This document shows positions 1-13,209 of a stretch of DNA of 64,000 bases, piece by piece (position 1 is the stretch's first letter; each line of letters opens with the position of its first letter). This stretch comes from Cricetomys ansorgei (lineage: Eukaryota; Chordata; Mammalia; Rodentia; Nesomyidae). The stretch covers positions 186,001 to 250,000 of the forward strand of contig JAMJFZ010002500.1 in the NCBI GenBank assembly GCA_026225945.1. The letters run 5' to 3'. The position numbers were made by a program, and so were the translations under genes. The notes beneath the pieces are model-generated. The model did no database searches. It had not been told where the DNA came from and saw only the letters and a program-made list of their open reading frames with translations.

Positions 1-406
1 CTCCTTTCCAAACAGTTCCATCAACTCAGAACCAAGTATTCAAACATAACAGTCTCTGGGCTCTGGGGGCCATTCTCACTCAAGCCACACAGTCCTCAGC
101 TGATGGCACTGTCTGGGGAGGCTCAACAAGTGTGGTTGGGGGAAGTGTGCCACTGGAGGCAGGCTGATTTTAAGAGTTTAAAGACTTTCACCATTTTCTA
201 GTTTATTGTCTCTACTTTGTGCTCCTGGTCCAAAGTGTGAGCCCCCAGCCTCTGATCACAGCATCCAGTTCCTAACACCTTCTGCCTCCACTCCACTATC
301 ATAGACTCTAACCCTCTGGAACCATAAGCCCAAATAAAGTCTTCCTTCTATAAGTTGCCTCAGTCAAGGTGCTTTATCAAAGCAATAGAAAAGTAACTAA
401 TACAGA
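1..406 (+). repeat. 3' part of a rodent interspersed repeat (URR-like family)
   Basis: The end AAAGCAATAGAAAAGTAAC (about 379-397) and the preceding CCATAAGCCCAAATAAAGTC match the ends of the related copies at 8.2, 37.0 and 39.4 kb. The left border is unclear. The family name is from memory and not verified. Confidence 0.55.
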
Positions 407-3400
407 CTGTTTCTTCGACATTCCTTCTCATGTCAGCTGATCTTGAGTCAAATCTCTAAGCAGGATTACGTGCTGGGGCTGAACCATACAGGTTGCCATG
501 TTCCCACTGTCCTGCCAGCTTCCCTCTTTCCTGAGCCTGTGCTGGCCCTGGAATAGAGCAGAGGCTGTGATCTGGCTCCCCAGGGCTTCCTAGATCCATT
601 TGGGTTATATTTATGAAAGGTCACAACCTAAGATCAAGAGTGTCCACTGGAGAGGCCAGAAAGGGGTATCACAAGGAGAAGGTCCCCACTGTTCACAATG
701 CCCCTTTGAAATCTCCCTCACGCCATCCATTAAAAATGGTAGAGATTCTTCCTCTTGCCCCTCCTCCCTCCAGTCTTTCTAGCCAGTTCTCAAAATAACT
801 ACTGTGGGCACTGCATTTCTAGATTTAGCTGTTTGTGACTTGTTGAGGGTAGGGACGGTTGGACTAGCCTCTATATGGTAATCAGTAGCTCATTGGTCCC
901 TGTCCTCAGCCTCAATGCTCCAGATTGTTTTCTAGAAAGACATCAAGGCAGTCTGGTACATGTATGGGCAGGCCATCAGACTCTCCATACTTCAAGTTCA
1001 CCCCATGTTCTATAAGAAAACCCCTTACAAACACTCAAGAGCACTAACAGATCTGCATTTCTCAGCCTCTTCATAGGCCTTCATTCATTCCAGGAGGGCG
1101 TGGATCACAAACCTCTCAGGTGTTCTGTTGCCTTCATTGTGCTTTTCTGACCAGAAATAACATGGTCAAACAGTTCAGCAAAACCTTCCTTCTCCTTACA
1201 GGATCCAACTAGGAGAACTGACAGAAATTACAGGCTATCTTGTGATTTATAATCACAGGGATAAACCAGTCTGTTACTTTGGTAAGCACTAACATGCTGA
1301 CTCATCATCCTATTAGCTCCATAAAATAGGTATTGTTATTATTTTTCAAACCAGGAACTGAGGTCAAGAGTAATTAATTTTTTGCCCTAAGGTCATAGAA
1401 TTTAATCGCCAACTCAGGATTTGAAGCCAGAAAGGCAGTCTGACTTCAGAGTCCAGGCTCTTGAACATTGTTATGTGGTATCTAGATCTCCAACTGAAGT
1501 GTGCATATGTGTGTACACATACCCACTCTCTCTCAGTCTCATGCACTTAAGGGAGAAGTCTAATAACTTGACTATACAAGTTATCCCATACAGCAGAGTA
1601 TCCCAAGGCAGGAAGGAAGATCTCAGGGATCATGATTTAATTTCATACCCACAGTCAAGCACCTGAATTCAAAGTCTAGCCTCCCAATACACAATCCAAA
1701 ATACCTTCTTCACATATATTCTACAGGGAGCACTGGGAAGCTGGACCCTAGACCCTGCCTTCTCATTATGAAGCAATCCTACATGGTATGTGAGGGCTTT
1801 ATCCCAGACCATGCATATTCACTCTGATTCTTGGTCTGCTTGTTGATCTGACCACCTGGATTCGGGCTTGCTTCCAGATGCTTGCTCTGTGGGCCTCCTG
1901 ACACACCAAACTGACCCACAAGGACTAGTCATATTCTTCACTCAAGGGCCAGATCCTAGCCCTTCAGAGTCTGAAGATTCCATATGCAGGATCATCCCAT
2001 TCTTCTCCATAGCAAAGGACTCTCTTGCTTACATTCAAAACTATTATTCCAGTTCTAGTGAGCTTGGAGCTTGGTTCAGTTCAGTGTCATTGCCCACACA
2101 GGACTAATTGTTCCACACTTCTCAGTACCAAACACTAATTAGCAACTGTGAAGCCCGTCAAGTCTTGCTTTCCCTAGAGAGCCCTAGTTTCTTTCCTTGC
2201 CTATCTTGTATTTCTTTCCTCCACTCCCTCCTCCAGGCCCGGTATATTCCACTGTTCTATTCCCTCATCTTGGCAGTAGTTGCCAATTACCTATGAGTAT
2301 TCTTTTGTTTTCTCTGAAGCTCAAAGTTGCGGACTCTCCCCTCCCCATGGGGAAGATAGAAGAGGAAAGGCTTGCTGGGTTAGGGAACTTTTTTTTCTTT
2401 AGGCTTTGAGATACAGATGGGGACCATCTTTTCTTTCCCTAGCATTTCCCTCCACAGGAAAACATCATATACTTGCCTATCTCCATCTTTCTGGGGCTTT
2501 TATCAGCAATCAGATGAAGTCTTATCCTATTTGAGCTCCCAGTCTGATCCCCTTTCTCTTTTCTAGGAATTAAAACAACCAGCTCCTTTTACTCTCAAGC
2601 ATAATAAATACTATCTTCTCACCCCCTCCCACCCTCTCTCTCTGCCTGTCATCTCCCCCTCCTCCCCTTTTGATGTTAATTCCTTTCCCAAGCACATTAG
2701 AATGAAAAGAAACAGGGCAGGCCAAGGTCTGAGGAACAATAATTTTAAAAGGTTAGGGGAGATCATTATGATGAGAGAAATAAAGCAGACGCAGTAAGAC
2801 AAATAGTATTCTCTCATATGCAGACTCTTGGCATGTGCATATTCTCTTTAGTGTGCTTATGTGTGATGAAAGTACAAAGGGGACCATGAAGGGAAGGAAG
2901 AAGTCTTCAGGGAGGGGAGAAAGAAGAGGGAAATGGGGAAATACATGCGACATGAAAGCAGAAGGGCAGCCTGTGGGGCAGGAGAGGAGGGATCTTGTCA
3001 ACAAACAGGTTTGAAAATTAAACAAAAGAAGGGTACCTCAAACTATACCTACTACAAACAGATGCAAACCCTAAATTCTGAAGAAGCAGAGGCAGGAAGA
3101 CTAATGCAAGTTTGAGGTTAATCTTGTCTGTACAGACTGCAGGCCTAGCAGCACTACATAGAGATCCTATTCTCAGTAAGACAGCAGTGGCTACAAATAA
3201 GTGTAAAATTTTAGAATAAAACCTAAAAGGTTTGCAACTTTAGGGTAGAAACAAAAAATCTTGGGTTTACCAAAAACAAAACTCAGAGAAAAACATAAAT
3301 CAAATTTTTTCCTAAGAGAATAAAGGACAAGCTACAGAAAGAAAATATTTGTAAACCACATATCTGATAAAGAACTTGTATTCAGAAAATTTTTTTGTTG

Positions 3401-3410
3401 TTTGGCTTTG
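407..3410. other. Pcp4l1 intron or 3' flank without recognised genes
   Basis: Apart from the MIR at about 1.3 kb and pyrimidine-rich patches near 2.6 kb, I recognise nothing. Open frames here are under 100 codons, overlap on both strands and lack splice or family support. Confidence 0.6.
1290..1465 (-). repeat. MIR element, antisense
   Basis: Contains the hallmark antisense MIR order: a degraded CATTTTACAGATG-like part, AACTGAGGTCAAGAG, then GCCAACTCAGGATTTGAA and CAGTCTGACTTCAGAGTCCA. It is an ancient mammalian tRNA-derived SINE, strongly diverged. Confidence 0.75.
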
Positions 3411-3417
3411 AGTTTAC

Positions 3418-3552
3418 TGTTTTTCTGAAACATGGTCTTACACTGTGTAACTCAACCTGATCTAAAAGTCACTCTGTGGCCCTGGCTTACCTCAAAATCA
3501 TGGCAATCCTCCTTAACCTTCTGAGTGCTGGGATTACCGGCCTGAGTCACCA
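3418..3552 (-). repeat. B1-type SINE, antisense, old
   Basis: Read on the minus strand it has the B1 order, with AATCCCAGCACTCAGAAG near its start; many substitutions suggest an early B1 or pB1. Confidence 0.7.
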
Positions 3553-3588
3553 TAGAATATATTTTAAAACACTTAAAATTCTTTTATT

Positions 3589-3807
3589 GGAGCTATAGAG
3601 ATGATTCTGTGGTTAGGAGCACTTGTTGCTCTAGCAGAGGCTCTAGATTCTGTTCCAAGCACCTACATGGCAGCTCACAACAGTCTATAACTCCAGTGTC
3701 AGATCTATCACCTTCATCTGACTTCCTCGGGCACCAGGCAAGCTCATGGGTCACTTGCATACATGCAAGCAAAATATTCATATACACAAGAAAATAAATC
3801 TTAAAAG
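3589..3807 (+). repeat. B2 SINE
   Basis: Starts GGAGCTATAGAGATG, continues TTAGGAGCACTTGTTGCTCT and TGGCAGCTCACAACAGTC, and ends with an AATAAATCTTAAAA tail. Confidence 0.9.
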
Positions 3808-3817
3808 GGGATAGGGG

Positions 3818-3975
3818 AGGCTGGAGAGATTGCTCAATGGTTAAGAGCACTAGCTGCAGGCGTGGTGCATACCTTTAATCCCAGCACTCTGGAGGCACCA
3901 GCAGAGTTCTGTGGTTTGAGGCCAGCCTGGTCTATGTATCGAGTTTCAGAACTAGGTAGAAAGACTCTGTCAGAA
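3818..3975 (+). repeat. B2 head joined to a B1 SINE
   Basis: A 34-bp B2 start (GGCTGGAGAGATTGCTCAAT) stops after TTAAGAGCACTAGCTG and passes into a B1 (CCTTTAATCCCAGCACTC, GAGGCCAGCCTGGTCTA), so the B1 interrupted or truncated the B2. Confidence 0.85.
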
Positions 3976-4063
3976 GAAGAAGAAGAAGAGAAGGAGGAGG
4001 AGGAGAAGGAGAAGAAGAAGGAGGGGGGGGGGGGGGGGGAGGAGGAGGAGGAAAACAGGAAGG
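3976..4063 (+). repeat. Purine microsatellite with a run of about 17 G
   Basis: (GAA/GGA)n growing from the B1 tail, with an uninterrupted poly-G run at about 4023-4039. The overlapping 69- and 87-aa frames are products of this low-complexity sequence. Confidence 0.95.
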
Positions 4064-4156
4064 AATACTGAACTGAAGACCAAAGTTCAATTTACAGCAT
4101 GCACATAACACACACACAAACACACAAAAGACAAACAAAAAACCCCAAAGATGATT

Positions 4157-4290
4157 GTGCCCAAGCATGGTACAACATGCCTGTAATCTCAACACTGGGG
4201 AGGCTGAGGCAAGAAGATCATGAGTTTGAAATCAACATGGGCTATATAATGAAACCTTGTCTTATAAAAAGAAATAAAACACAAAAAGAA
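4157..4290 (+). repeat. B1-related SINE (pB1-like)
   Basis: CATGCCTGTAATCTCAACAC and GAGGCTGAGGCAAGAAGATC are followed by an A-rich tail; it lacks the later B1 signature. Confidence 0.75.
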
Positions 4291-6110
4291 AAAAATCCAA
4301 AAATAATTGTATGAGTCAGCATTGTCTTGGCAAAACTCCTAAAGACAATCCATGTAGCAGCCAGCAGCTTAGCTGCTCTTTTCCAGCTGCCACTGTTGGG
4401 GATAGGTACCCCATAACTCAACTGTTATACAGGACCCAGCTCACCCTGCCCCCTTCTGTTCTTCCTTTTCTTCCTTTGTCGCTTTCCCCTTTAGTGGTGT
4501 TACCACAGCAACCACCATCCCAGAAGAGGAAGACAGGTGTCACCCAACTCTTTAAGCAGCAAGTTAAAACCAGTTTGGGGGAAGGGTACACTATTCAGCT
4601 TTCTCCATACTCTTCACACTCCTGGGGCTTTTTAAAGAGGGGTCACAGATGGGTAATAACAGCAACAATCAGAAGCAAGGATCGTGTCATTGTACCTGAG
4701 CCAACTACATCTTGTACTTGCATGACATGACTGGGGTGCTGTGCAGATGAAGACACACAAATTCTAGTACTGCTGCAATCATTTAGCTTCGATGAACAGC
4801 CAGGAATACCCACAGTTCTGTCTCTGTAGACCAGGGCAGGGAAGCTTAAAAAGAGCTTGAACCTAAAAATTCTAAATTTGAACCTTAAAAGAGCTACCCC
4901 TTCTTTCTGTCTTTCTATTGACATAAATCCGAGACTTCACAAACTCTGTTTTCCAGAAGTAAAGGGGAGCACAAGTTAATGGATATTTTAAAGGGGAGCA
5001 GGAGTTAGTAGATATTTTTTCCAGGTGGGGATAAGAGGTTTTGTTCCTACCCTCCTCAGAGGGGGTGTTTCTGTGAATGCTGAAGTGTTCTCCCCCAGTA
5101 TTAAATGTAAGTCTCTGCTAAAGGACTTCAAGAAGCCTCTGGGATCCTATGCCCCTGGACGACCCTGGACTGCTGTTTTTGGAGTACTGTTGGAACTGTT
5201 TCAACTCTTTCAGTGCAGCAACCAGCTGCAGTCCTCAAACAGCTTCAGAAAGACTCGCTCAAGGTCACCTTCAAGATAATAACAGAAAAAGAACTAGGAA
5301 TCCTTACTCAAGTTTCTCCATACACACATTCCTCTCCTAATACAGAAAATATAGGCTAGATGCTTGACATCTCAGATGCCTCTTTCCACAGGACTAGATC
5401 CTTGGCCACCCCACCCTGTTTTCTGGAATACTCCCCTAGTTTGTTTTTCTCCCCTTAGCCACCCCACTCTGTTTCCTGGAATAGCAGTACCCCACTAGAG
5501 TCAGAGGCAGAGTTCCTTGCCCATGCCAACTCATGGTACACAGTGAGTCAGCAGCTCCTGCCCATTCCCCCAGCACGGGCTGCCACAGTTTAATGAGTGG
5601 TTATTTGTGGCATTCTGCACACAGCTTGGAGCTGTGCCTTTACCCCATACTGAGGGGTAGAGGGTGGGAAGAGGGAGAGTAAAGCCAAAGTTTCATTTAT
5701 TACTATAATCTTCAATGTGCATCCCACCCATGGTGTTAAAGTTCTAAAATAAATGTATTAATCCCCCCCACAGCCTACAAAGCAAACAGTCATCTAGAAG
5801 CTTTGTGTGGGAGGGATGCTTCACCAAACACAATGGCACCACTTTTCCCTGGGTGGGAGTTGGGAGCCAGGTGAGAATGCCTTCAGGAGTCAGCAGTGGG
5901 AAGCAGAAATCAAGCTTCAGAGTTGATGAGGGCATTAACCATGTAACAGCTCACAGTAACATCAGTGGTCAGGAGGCTGAGCCAAGCCAATAAATTCTAA
6001 GCCAGCCTGGGCTAGGAATGAGAGAGAGAGACAGAAACAGAGACAGATGGAGCACCAGGTTTCCATGAGCCTGATCCATGAGAAGAATATCACAAAGTTT
6101 GGCTTTTTGA
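4291..6110. other. No recognised gene; unexplained open stretch at 4.3-5.3 kb
   Basis: The longest frame (4311-4730, +, 139 codons) has no recognisable domain. A second open stretch at 5025-5340 overlaps two other frames. I see no splice sites or homology that would make either a gene. This may be intronic Pcp4l1 sequence or old unrecognised repeat. Confidence 0.5.
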
Positions 6111-6117
6111 TGCTGTT

Positions 6118-6240
6118 TTAGGTTTTTTGTTTTGGTGTTTGAGACAGGTTGTTATGTAGCTGAGGCTTCACTGAACTCTTGATCTTCTTGCTCTCACCTC
6201 CTAAATTCTAGGGTTATAGGCACACACTACACCTAGCCAC
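6118..6240 (-). repeat. B1-related SINE, antisense
   Basis: GAGACAGGTTGTTATGTAGC and GGGTTATAGGCACACACTAC read as a diverged antisense B1. Confidence 0.7.
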
Positions 6241-6300
6241 AAAGTCCAGGCTTCTAGGCATTCATTTAAGGGCACTTCGAAGGAATGCAGATTTCACGCA

Positions 6301-7184
<884 letters not shown>

Positions 7185-7244
7185 AGGGGCATTTGGTATT
7201 TTGTTTATTGATTCTCATTCTTTCTCATTCTCATATACTCTCTC

Positions 7245-7440
7245 TCTCCCTCTCCATAAAATCTCATGTAACCTAGCCTGGCCAGCAAGCCCCAGGGATC
7301 CCAATACTGTGATTATAAGTGCACACTACCGCACAAGACTAGTTGGTTGTTATTGTTTTTCCCATGTTGGTCTTGGGGATGAAATTCATATCCTTGGCAA
7401 ACACTTTACTGAGCCATCTCCCCATTGCCTCCACCCTTAG
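7245..7440 (-). repeat. B1/ID-derived composite SINE (B4-like), antisense
   Basis: A B1-like part (AACCTAGCCTGGCCAGCAAG, GTGATTATAAGTGCACACTA) is followed by an ID-like antisense end (AAACACTTTACTGAGCCATC). Confidence 0.5.
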
Positions 7441-7737
7441 ATCATTCTTGTAGCTTATGCAAGCCATTTGGAGGATCAGGTTTGGTGTATGAATTTAGAA
7501 AATCCTGCACGTGGCATCCTGGAATCCTGAAAAGTGTTCACCATTTACAGTTAATAATCATTTACTCCCCTGTTCTGCCTTTCTCCTCCCAAAGCCTTTT
7601 TGTACTCCTTGCTTGAAAGCTGATTTGTCAATTGAAGGAAAACTAAAACACCCAGAGCCTGTTTGGTTGTCAGATATGCCAATTTTACGCAGATATGTAC
7701 ATTTCTACACCAGTTTCTCCAAGCCAAATAGAATTGA

Positions 7738-7976
7738 GAGAGCTGGGGTTAATAGTTCAGTGGCAGAGTGCTCATGCAGCATGAAAAAGGCCCTGGGTTC
7801 AATCCCCAGCATCACCAAAAGAAAGAGAGAATTACTGTTAGCTGGGCAGTGGTGATACATGGCTTTAATCCCAGCACTCAGGAGGCAGAGACAGGTGCAT
7901 CTTTGTGAGTTTGAGGCCAGCCTGGTCTACAGAGTGAGCTCCAGGACAGCCAGGGCTACACAGGGAAACCCTGTCT

Positions 7977-8012
<36 letters not shown>
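7738..8012 (+). repeat. ID-like SINE followed by B1 with a long poly-A
   Basis: The ID-like part contains TTCAGTGGCAGAGTGCTCAT and GGGTTCAATCCCCAGCATC (to about 7830). The B1 runs 7843-7978 (GGCTTTAATCCCAGCACTCA, GAGGCCAGCCTGGTCTACAG) and ends in about 34 A, so it is young. Confidence 0.9.
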
Positions 8013-8013
<1 letters not shown>

Positions 8014-8228
8014 AGAGAGAGATGCTACTGTAGGAGTATAGGAAAGACTTTTCATCCCTGATATTCTACAATTATGGAAAAACTAAGAACCTAGGAAAAG
8101 AAGGCCTGACAGGTTTTTGTTTTCTTCACTCGTATCAGTTTACCTACTCTACTTCGGCGTGGCAACACACTAATTTTCAAGATGATGAGGTATCACTAGG
8201 ATGGATAGTATCTACAGTGCCTGGTGTG

Positions 8229-8526
8229 GTAGTTTGAGTAGGAATGGCCCCCATAGGCTAATATATTTGAATGGTTAGTCACTGGGGTGGGCTTGGAGGT
8301 TTCAAAAAGTCACACCAGGCAGAGTGTGGTTCTCTCTCTCTGCCTACAGATCAGGAAGTAGCTCTCAGCTACTGCTCCAGCACCTGCCTGCATGCTGTCA
8401 TGCTCTCTGCCATGATGATAATGAACTCAACCTCTGAAAATATAAATGAACCTCCAATTAAATGCTTTCTATTATGAGTTTCCTTGGTCATGGTGTCTCT
8501 TCACAGCAATAAAACAGTGACTAAGA
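8229..8526 (+). repeat. Rodent interspersed repeat (URR-like), internally shortened
   Basis: GTGGTAGTTTGAGTAGGAAT at the start and TCTCTTCACAGCAATAAAAC near the end match the longer copy at 36972-37360; the middle part is missing. Confidence 0.7.
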
Positions 8527-8689
8527 CACTTAGTATTCTAGCAAAATATACCATATTGGCAAATATATAGATCTCATAGGTCTCTCATCTGTCTCTCTAC
8601 ATTTTTGCTTATCCTGTATTAAACCACACTGTTTCTACTACTTATAGAAAGTATTTATAATATATTCATTAGAAGTTTCAGATAGGGCC

Positions 8690-9290
8690 TAGGAATGTAG
8701 CTCAGTTTGTAGAGGACTTGCCTATGATGCATGAAACCCTGGGTTTGAGTCCCAGCACTGCATAAAACCTAGCCTAGCACTGCAGCCCCATAATCCCCTA
8801 TTGGGAAGGTGGGGAAAGAAGGATCAGAAGATCAAGGTCCTCCTTGGTCACACAGTGAGTTTGAAGCTAGCCTGTGCTACAGTGGACTTTGTGGGAAGGA
8901 ATCCTTCAGGTGGGCATGGTGACACACATCTGAAATCCCAGCGCTTGAGAGTCCAAGAAAGAGTGTAGAAAAGTCAAGACCACCCTGAGATACATAGCGA
9001 GATCCTATGTCAAACACCAAGGTGTATATACATTGCTAGGGGGCTGAAGGTAGTTGGGACATAGTGACATAAAGCTAATTGCATTACTTGGGAGGTATAG
9101 GTAGGAAAATTGTAAATTTAAGGTCAGTACAGGCAACTTAATATAAACCTGTCTCAAAATAACATTTAAAAAAAAAGGATCCCAGTACGGTGGTGAAGAT
9201 CTGTAATCTCGGATCTTTTGGGAGGTAGAGGCAGTAAAGTAAGGAGGTCAAGGCACAAGTTTATGTCTCAATAAGTTGATTAATTAATTG
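8690..9290 (+). repeat. Cluster of old ID/B1-type SINEs
   Basis: An ID part (AATGTAGCTCAGTTTGTAGA, GGGTTTGAGTCCCAGCACTG) is followed by three diverged B1-like pieces near 8770-8890, 8908-9015 and 9180-9280 (for example CATCTGAAATCCCAGCGCTT). Individual borders are uncertain. Confidence 0.65.
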
Positions 9291-9469
9291 ATTAAAAATA
9301 AAAATTTAAAAGGAAAAGATGACCCAGTCATAAAGTATTTGCTTTGGGTTCAATCTCCAGTACCTTAATTTTTAAAGCTTCATGTAAATCAGATTATTCA
9401 ATATTCAATGGAGTAACAAGTTAAAAGGGTCCTGAAGAAAATTCATTGGAAAGAGACAGCAGCAGTACT

Positions 9470-9595
9470 GTGTCCTAGTCTTTTAGTACTATACAAACTC
9501 TGATAAGATTTGGGCTCAGGTTCCTCACCTGTAAAATAAGATCAGACCAGATGATCCTTGAAGTTCTTCAGAAAAATCTAAAATTCTATCATGAA
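9470..9595 (+). repeat. MIR-family fragment
   Basis: TTCCTCACCTGTAAAATAAG and CAGACCAGATGATCCTTGAA, then CTAAAATTCTATCATG, are the 3' part of an ancient MIR-type SINE. Confidence 0.6.
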
Positions 9596-9599
9596 AATG

Positions 9600-12160
9600 T
9601 CATGAAATTTCACTTAGGGGTTATCCTGGTAAAAGATATACCTGACTTTCTACCTTGAAGAATTTTTTCAAAACACAGTTTAGCTTTGCTATGATAAACT
9701 AGACTTATGAAAAATGATTTGGAAATTTAGAAAAGTAGAACATAAAAATTGATAAACATTCACAGAATCAACACTTTGAAAAGACAGGTGTTGATGTATC
9801 TTCCCCTCAACCAGGATCACAATTTCCATCAAGTCCACTAATTAGGACCGTTCACAGACAGGCAGGAAAGATGAACGAGACTCACTACATTCCCTATGGT
9901 CACCTGCCCCACAGAAACTGGATGCTCTGTAAGATTACTGATCATGATTGGCATTTGGGAGAACGAGTCATCTCTATACACAGATCTCTTTACACAAGAA
10001 GACAAAACCATCAACTTTTTACCCATCAGAAATTCTTATTCAAGCAGCTGAAATTAACAACCAAAGTGACTGAACAAGAAAGAGATGAGCAAGGTTGAGT
10101 ACCAAATTCTGTTTTTCCTATTTTGGAAAACAGATTTACAGAGGTAGAAGACTTTCTAATAAGTAGTCAGTCTTAGGTCATATATCCAAATTAATCATAA
10201 TAATAATAAAGCATCAACAAGAGAGAGGAACTTGGATGGCAAATTCCCTAACAACCAGCTTACAGAAGATACAATAGAACTATTTCACTCTAATTGAATG
10301 TCCTTTGTAAGAAAGGTTGCTGATGAAGACAGATGTACAGGGTGTAGGGAGGGGGAACCCCTAAAGAGCAATATCTTGTTTCCATTAGGTAAGAACACCT
10401 CAAAAGAATAATGAAGGAGAGAACAGCAGTTTTATATTCTCTCCTAATGATCTAGATGGTCTGTCCTTTGTTCTATCCCCTGCCAGCTAAAACTCAGAAG
10501 AGAAATTGTGGGTGTTGTCACCAGTAATCCGTGACTCCAATTTCAGCAGGGTGACTGCTGGACCAAAGGATTCTTCCAGTTAAGTTTCTCACAGATGAGA
10601 AATGTAACAGCATCAAACAAACCCTGCAGTTCTGCCATGTGCAGCCAGCTATACTGCATAAAAAAAGTTTATAGGAAAGAGCCCTCAAGAACTGAATGTA
10701 TTTCCTATACCCAACCTTCACAGGAACTAGGGGAAAGTTATTAAACTACAGGAGACAGACTGTGATTCACAGCAATCAAGTCCTGCCTCCAGCTGTGAAC
10801 ACAGACAAGCTGGAGATGAGTCCCTGCAGTTCTCTGCACACAAGCACGCAGACACAGGGCAATGCTCTGCTGCAGTACTGAGTGACAGCAAAAAAGCCAC
10901 CAAGGGAAAGCAGAGCTAGCAGAACCTGTATACTTGCAGTTGCCCTGGTCTAGAGCCTCCCCAACCCACCTCTGGTCATTCCTCAGATGAAATGTGAAGA
11001 CATTTCCAAATCTTAAAGACATCCCAAATCTTTGCATTTCATGCAGTGTCTCTGAAGCAAGGAAATAAGCAGGAGGGGGAGGTGAAACTTACATAAGATT
11101 CCGGCCGCTTTCCTGGCCTGGGCACATCAACTTGAAAGAGGAGATCCATAGGGTAGGGCTAAGAGAAATGAAGCCATTTGGAGTCTCCCTGGAGCTCCAG
11201 AGCTCTGGGCAACACTTCCGATTTTATCATAGTCTTTTTACAAGAGGAAGAAAACAGACTGGTTCTTAGACTATAGGGAAACAGAGATCCCCCTTGGGGC
11301 TCTGGTTTAGAAACAGCCGGTCCCTGTGTACACCCAGGTGGCTGCCTCTGGATATTATAAATATTCATCCCTGAAGCAAGGCTCTGCTCAGTATAAGCAA
11401 GCAACTTGGATAGCTAAATTGCTAGCTAGAACTAGTTTGCGCTGACAGCTTAGGAGGCAGGAGAGTCTAGCATGCAGAGTCCCCACAGAAGGATCCTACT
11501 CTTAACATTCTGCAGAGCCCTAATTAAGGCTAGTCAAGTACAACTGCTGTGTAGAGTGGCTGCCCCAAGATTTGACTTCCCCAAGCATACATCAAAGTAT
11601 TCTCTTTACTGTGCACCAGCATTGTCACTCCACTAAAAACCACTTTCAAAGCCCTCTACGTGTGTTCTACTCAGGGACCATGCATTCCTCCTCATATGCA
11701 CAGACTAACCATAGACAGTGTCAGCATCACCTTCAGATAAACTCCCGGGGGCTTGGATTAAAATTGTCAGATTTACAAGCACCATGGTGGGAAGGAGTGG
11801 TTTGAACCCTAGACCTTGGTGTGGGGGAAAGAGCAAAGAAACCCTCTCTTCTCATGTAGAGCTGAAAAAATACAGAGGTCACTCCTTGTATTTTTATTAG
11901 TTTCTTTCTGCAAGATTGCCATGGACACAGTGACAACCAGCCAAGGTACTGGAAACTACTTTCCTCTGTAGCCCACCAGACTACTTGGTTTTTCCAGGAT
12001 AAACTCAGTGGGCATGGCAACCAAGATAGCGCAGCAGTTGGCACTGACTGACTCACTGGGTGATAACTTTAGGTAGGAGTCAGCAGAACTACGGGAAGTA
12101 TTCATCTTTCCTATCTAAACTGGGGAGACCCGGGCTCTAGGGAATTCTCTTCTCTCTCTT
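9600..12160. other. Unique-looking sequence upstream-intronic to Pcp4l1, no gene recognised
   Basis: This is one of the longest repeat-poor stretches of the left half. Open frames (longest 98 codons at 10741-11037, -; 107 codons at 11733-12056, -) have no recognised domains. It lies just inside Pcp4l1 intron 1, where regulatory elements would be plausible, but I cannot identify any. Confidence 0.5.
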
Positions 12161-12164
12161 CTCT

Positions 12165-12260
12165 CTTCTCTCTCTCTCTCTCTCTGTCTCCTTTCATTAT
12201 TGGAGACTGAGCCTAGAACTTCACTCACGCTAGGCAAGTGCTCTATAGCCATCTTTGGAG
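12165..12260 (-). repeat. (TC)n plus antisense ID-type SINE
   Basis: TCTCTCTCTC tract then GGAGACTGAGCCTAGAAC and CTAGGCAAGTGCTCTATAG, the antisense ID/B4 signature. Confidence 0.65.
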
Positions 12261-12349
12261 TCGTTATGCTGGTTTTATGTAACTTAAAACACAGACACAC
12301 AGAGAGGAGGGGGAGAGAAGAGTTAGTGAGAATAGTTAACCCAGATTCT

Positions 12350-12545
12350 AGATTGAGTACCTATTCAGAGCCAGACAGTGTTTAAAGTACTTAGCACATA
12401 TAATGTAATCTTTTAGAACAACAAGTATTACCCTCATTTTATTCACTTTACAAATAAAAAGCAGAAGCACAGACAAATTCTGTGATGTTCCTAAGGCTGC
12501 ATAGCTAGTAAGTAGCAGAACTAGGGGCTGGCATACTGCTGAGAC
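12350..12545 (-). repeat. MIR element, antisense
   Basis: GAGTACCTATTCAGAGCCAG, AAGTACTTAGCACATATAAT, CCCTCATTTTATTCACTTTA and AAGGCTGCATAGCTAGTAAG follow the antisense MIR consensus in order. Confidence 0.85.
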
Positions 12546-13209
12546 ACAGATTGAACACATGGATGTGCCTACTAGGAAAGGGGATGCGTGAGATGCCACT
12601 GTTCTGACCAACATCATCTGGGAAAGACAACCCTTGCCTCATAATATGAGGATGTGCCCGGGATGCCACAAATTAAGTCAGACAGTAATCTTCTATTCTC
12701 AAAGTCTTCTCAAAGTCTCACTATGAACAGTGTTCTTTGAAATGAGTCAACCAGTTAAAGGACTGGGCTGGCTTCGGTGAACACCGCAGAACCTGTCCAA
12801 AGACTTTGATGTAACAGGCACTGCAGAGGGAGGTCTACTCTGGAAGGGAACATCTCCCCAGGGGCTGGACATGCCTCTACTACAGAGCTCATGGACAGCC
12901 TGAATGCGTGGAAAGTGCCGCCTGAAGTGGGGTAGTTGGCCCGGGATGGAGATCTCGTTGGCTGCTGTCTTTGAGTGCAAGAACAACTCAATCCCAGGAG
13001 AGGCTAGATAGAACCCAAGGAAAGCCATGGTAACCTCGGAGCATGACAGAAGCGGAGGACTAGCACCCCAAAAGACAGCTTATCACCCTGAGAGCACAGT
13101 CCCCGCCTACAGCTGACTCGGTCACCCCCTCCCCAAAGCGATATCGACAGTTGGTAAGCTAAAAGCACCCCTTCCCAGTAGCTTCAGAGAGCCGGGAGAT
13201 GGGGGCTTT

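Noticed and set aside
4311..4730. 139-codon plus-strand frame considered as a gene.
   Set aside because: No recognisable domain, no splice or promoter signals, and overlap with other random frames.
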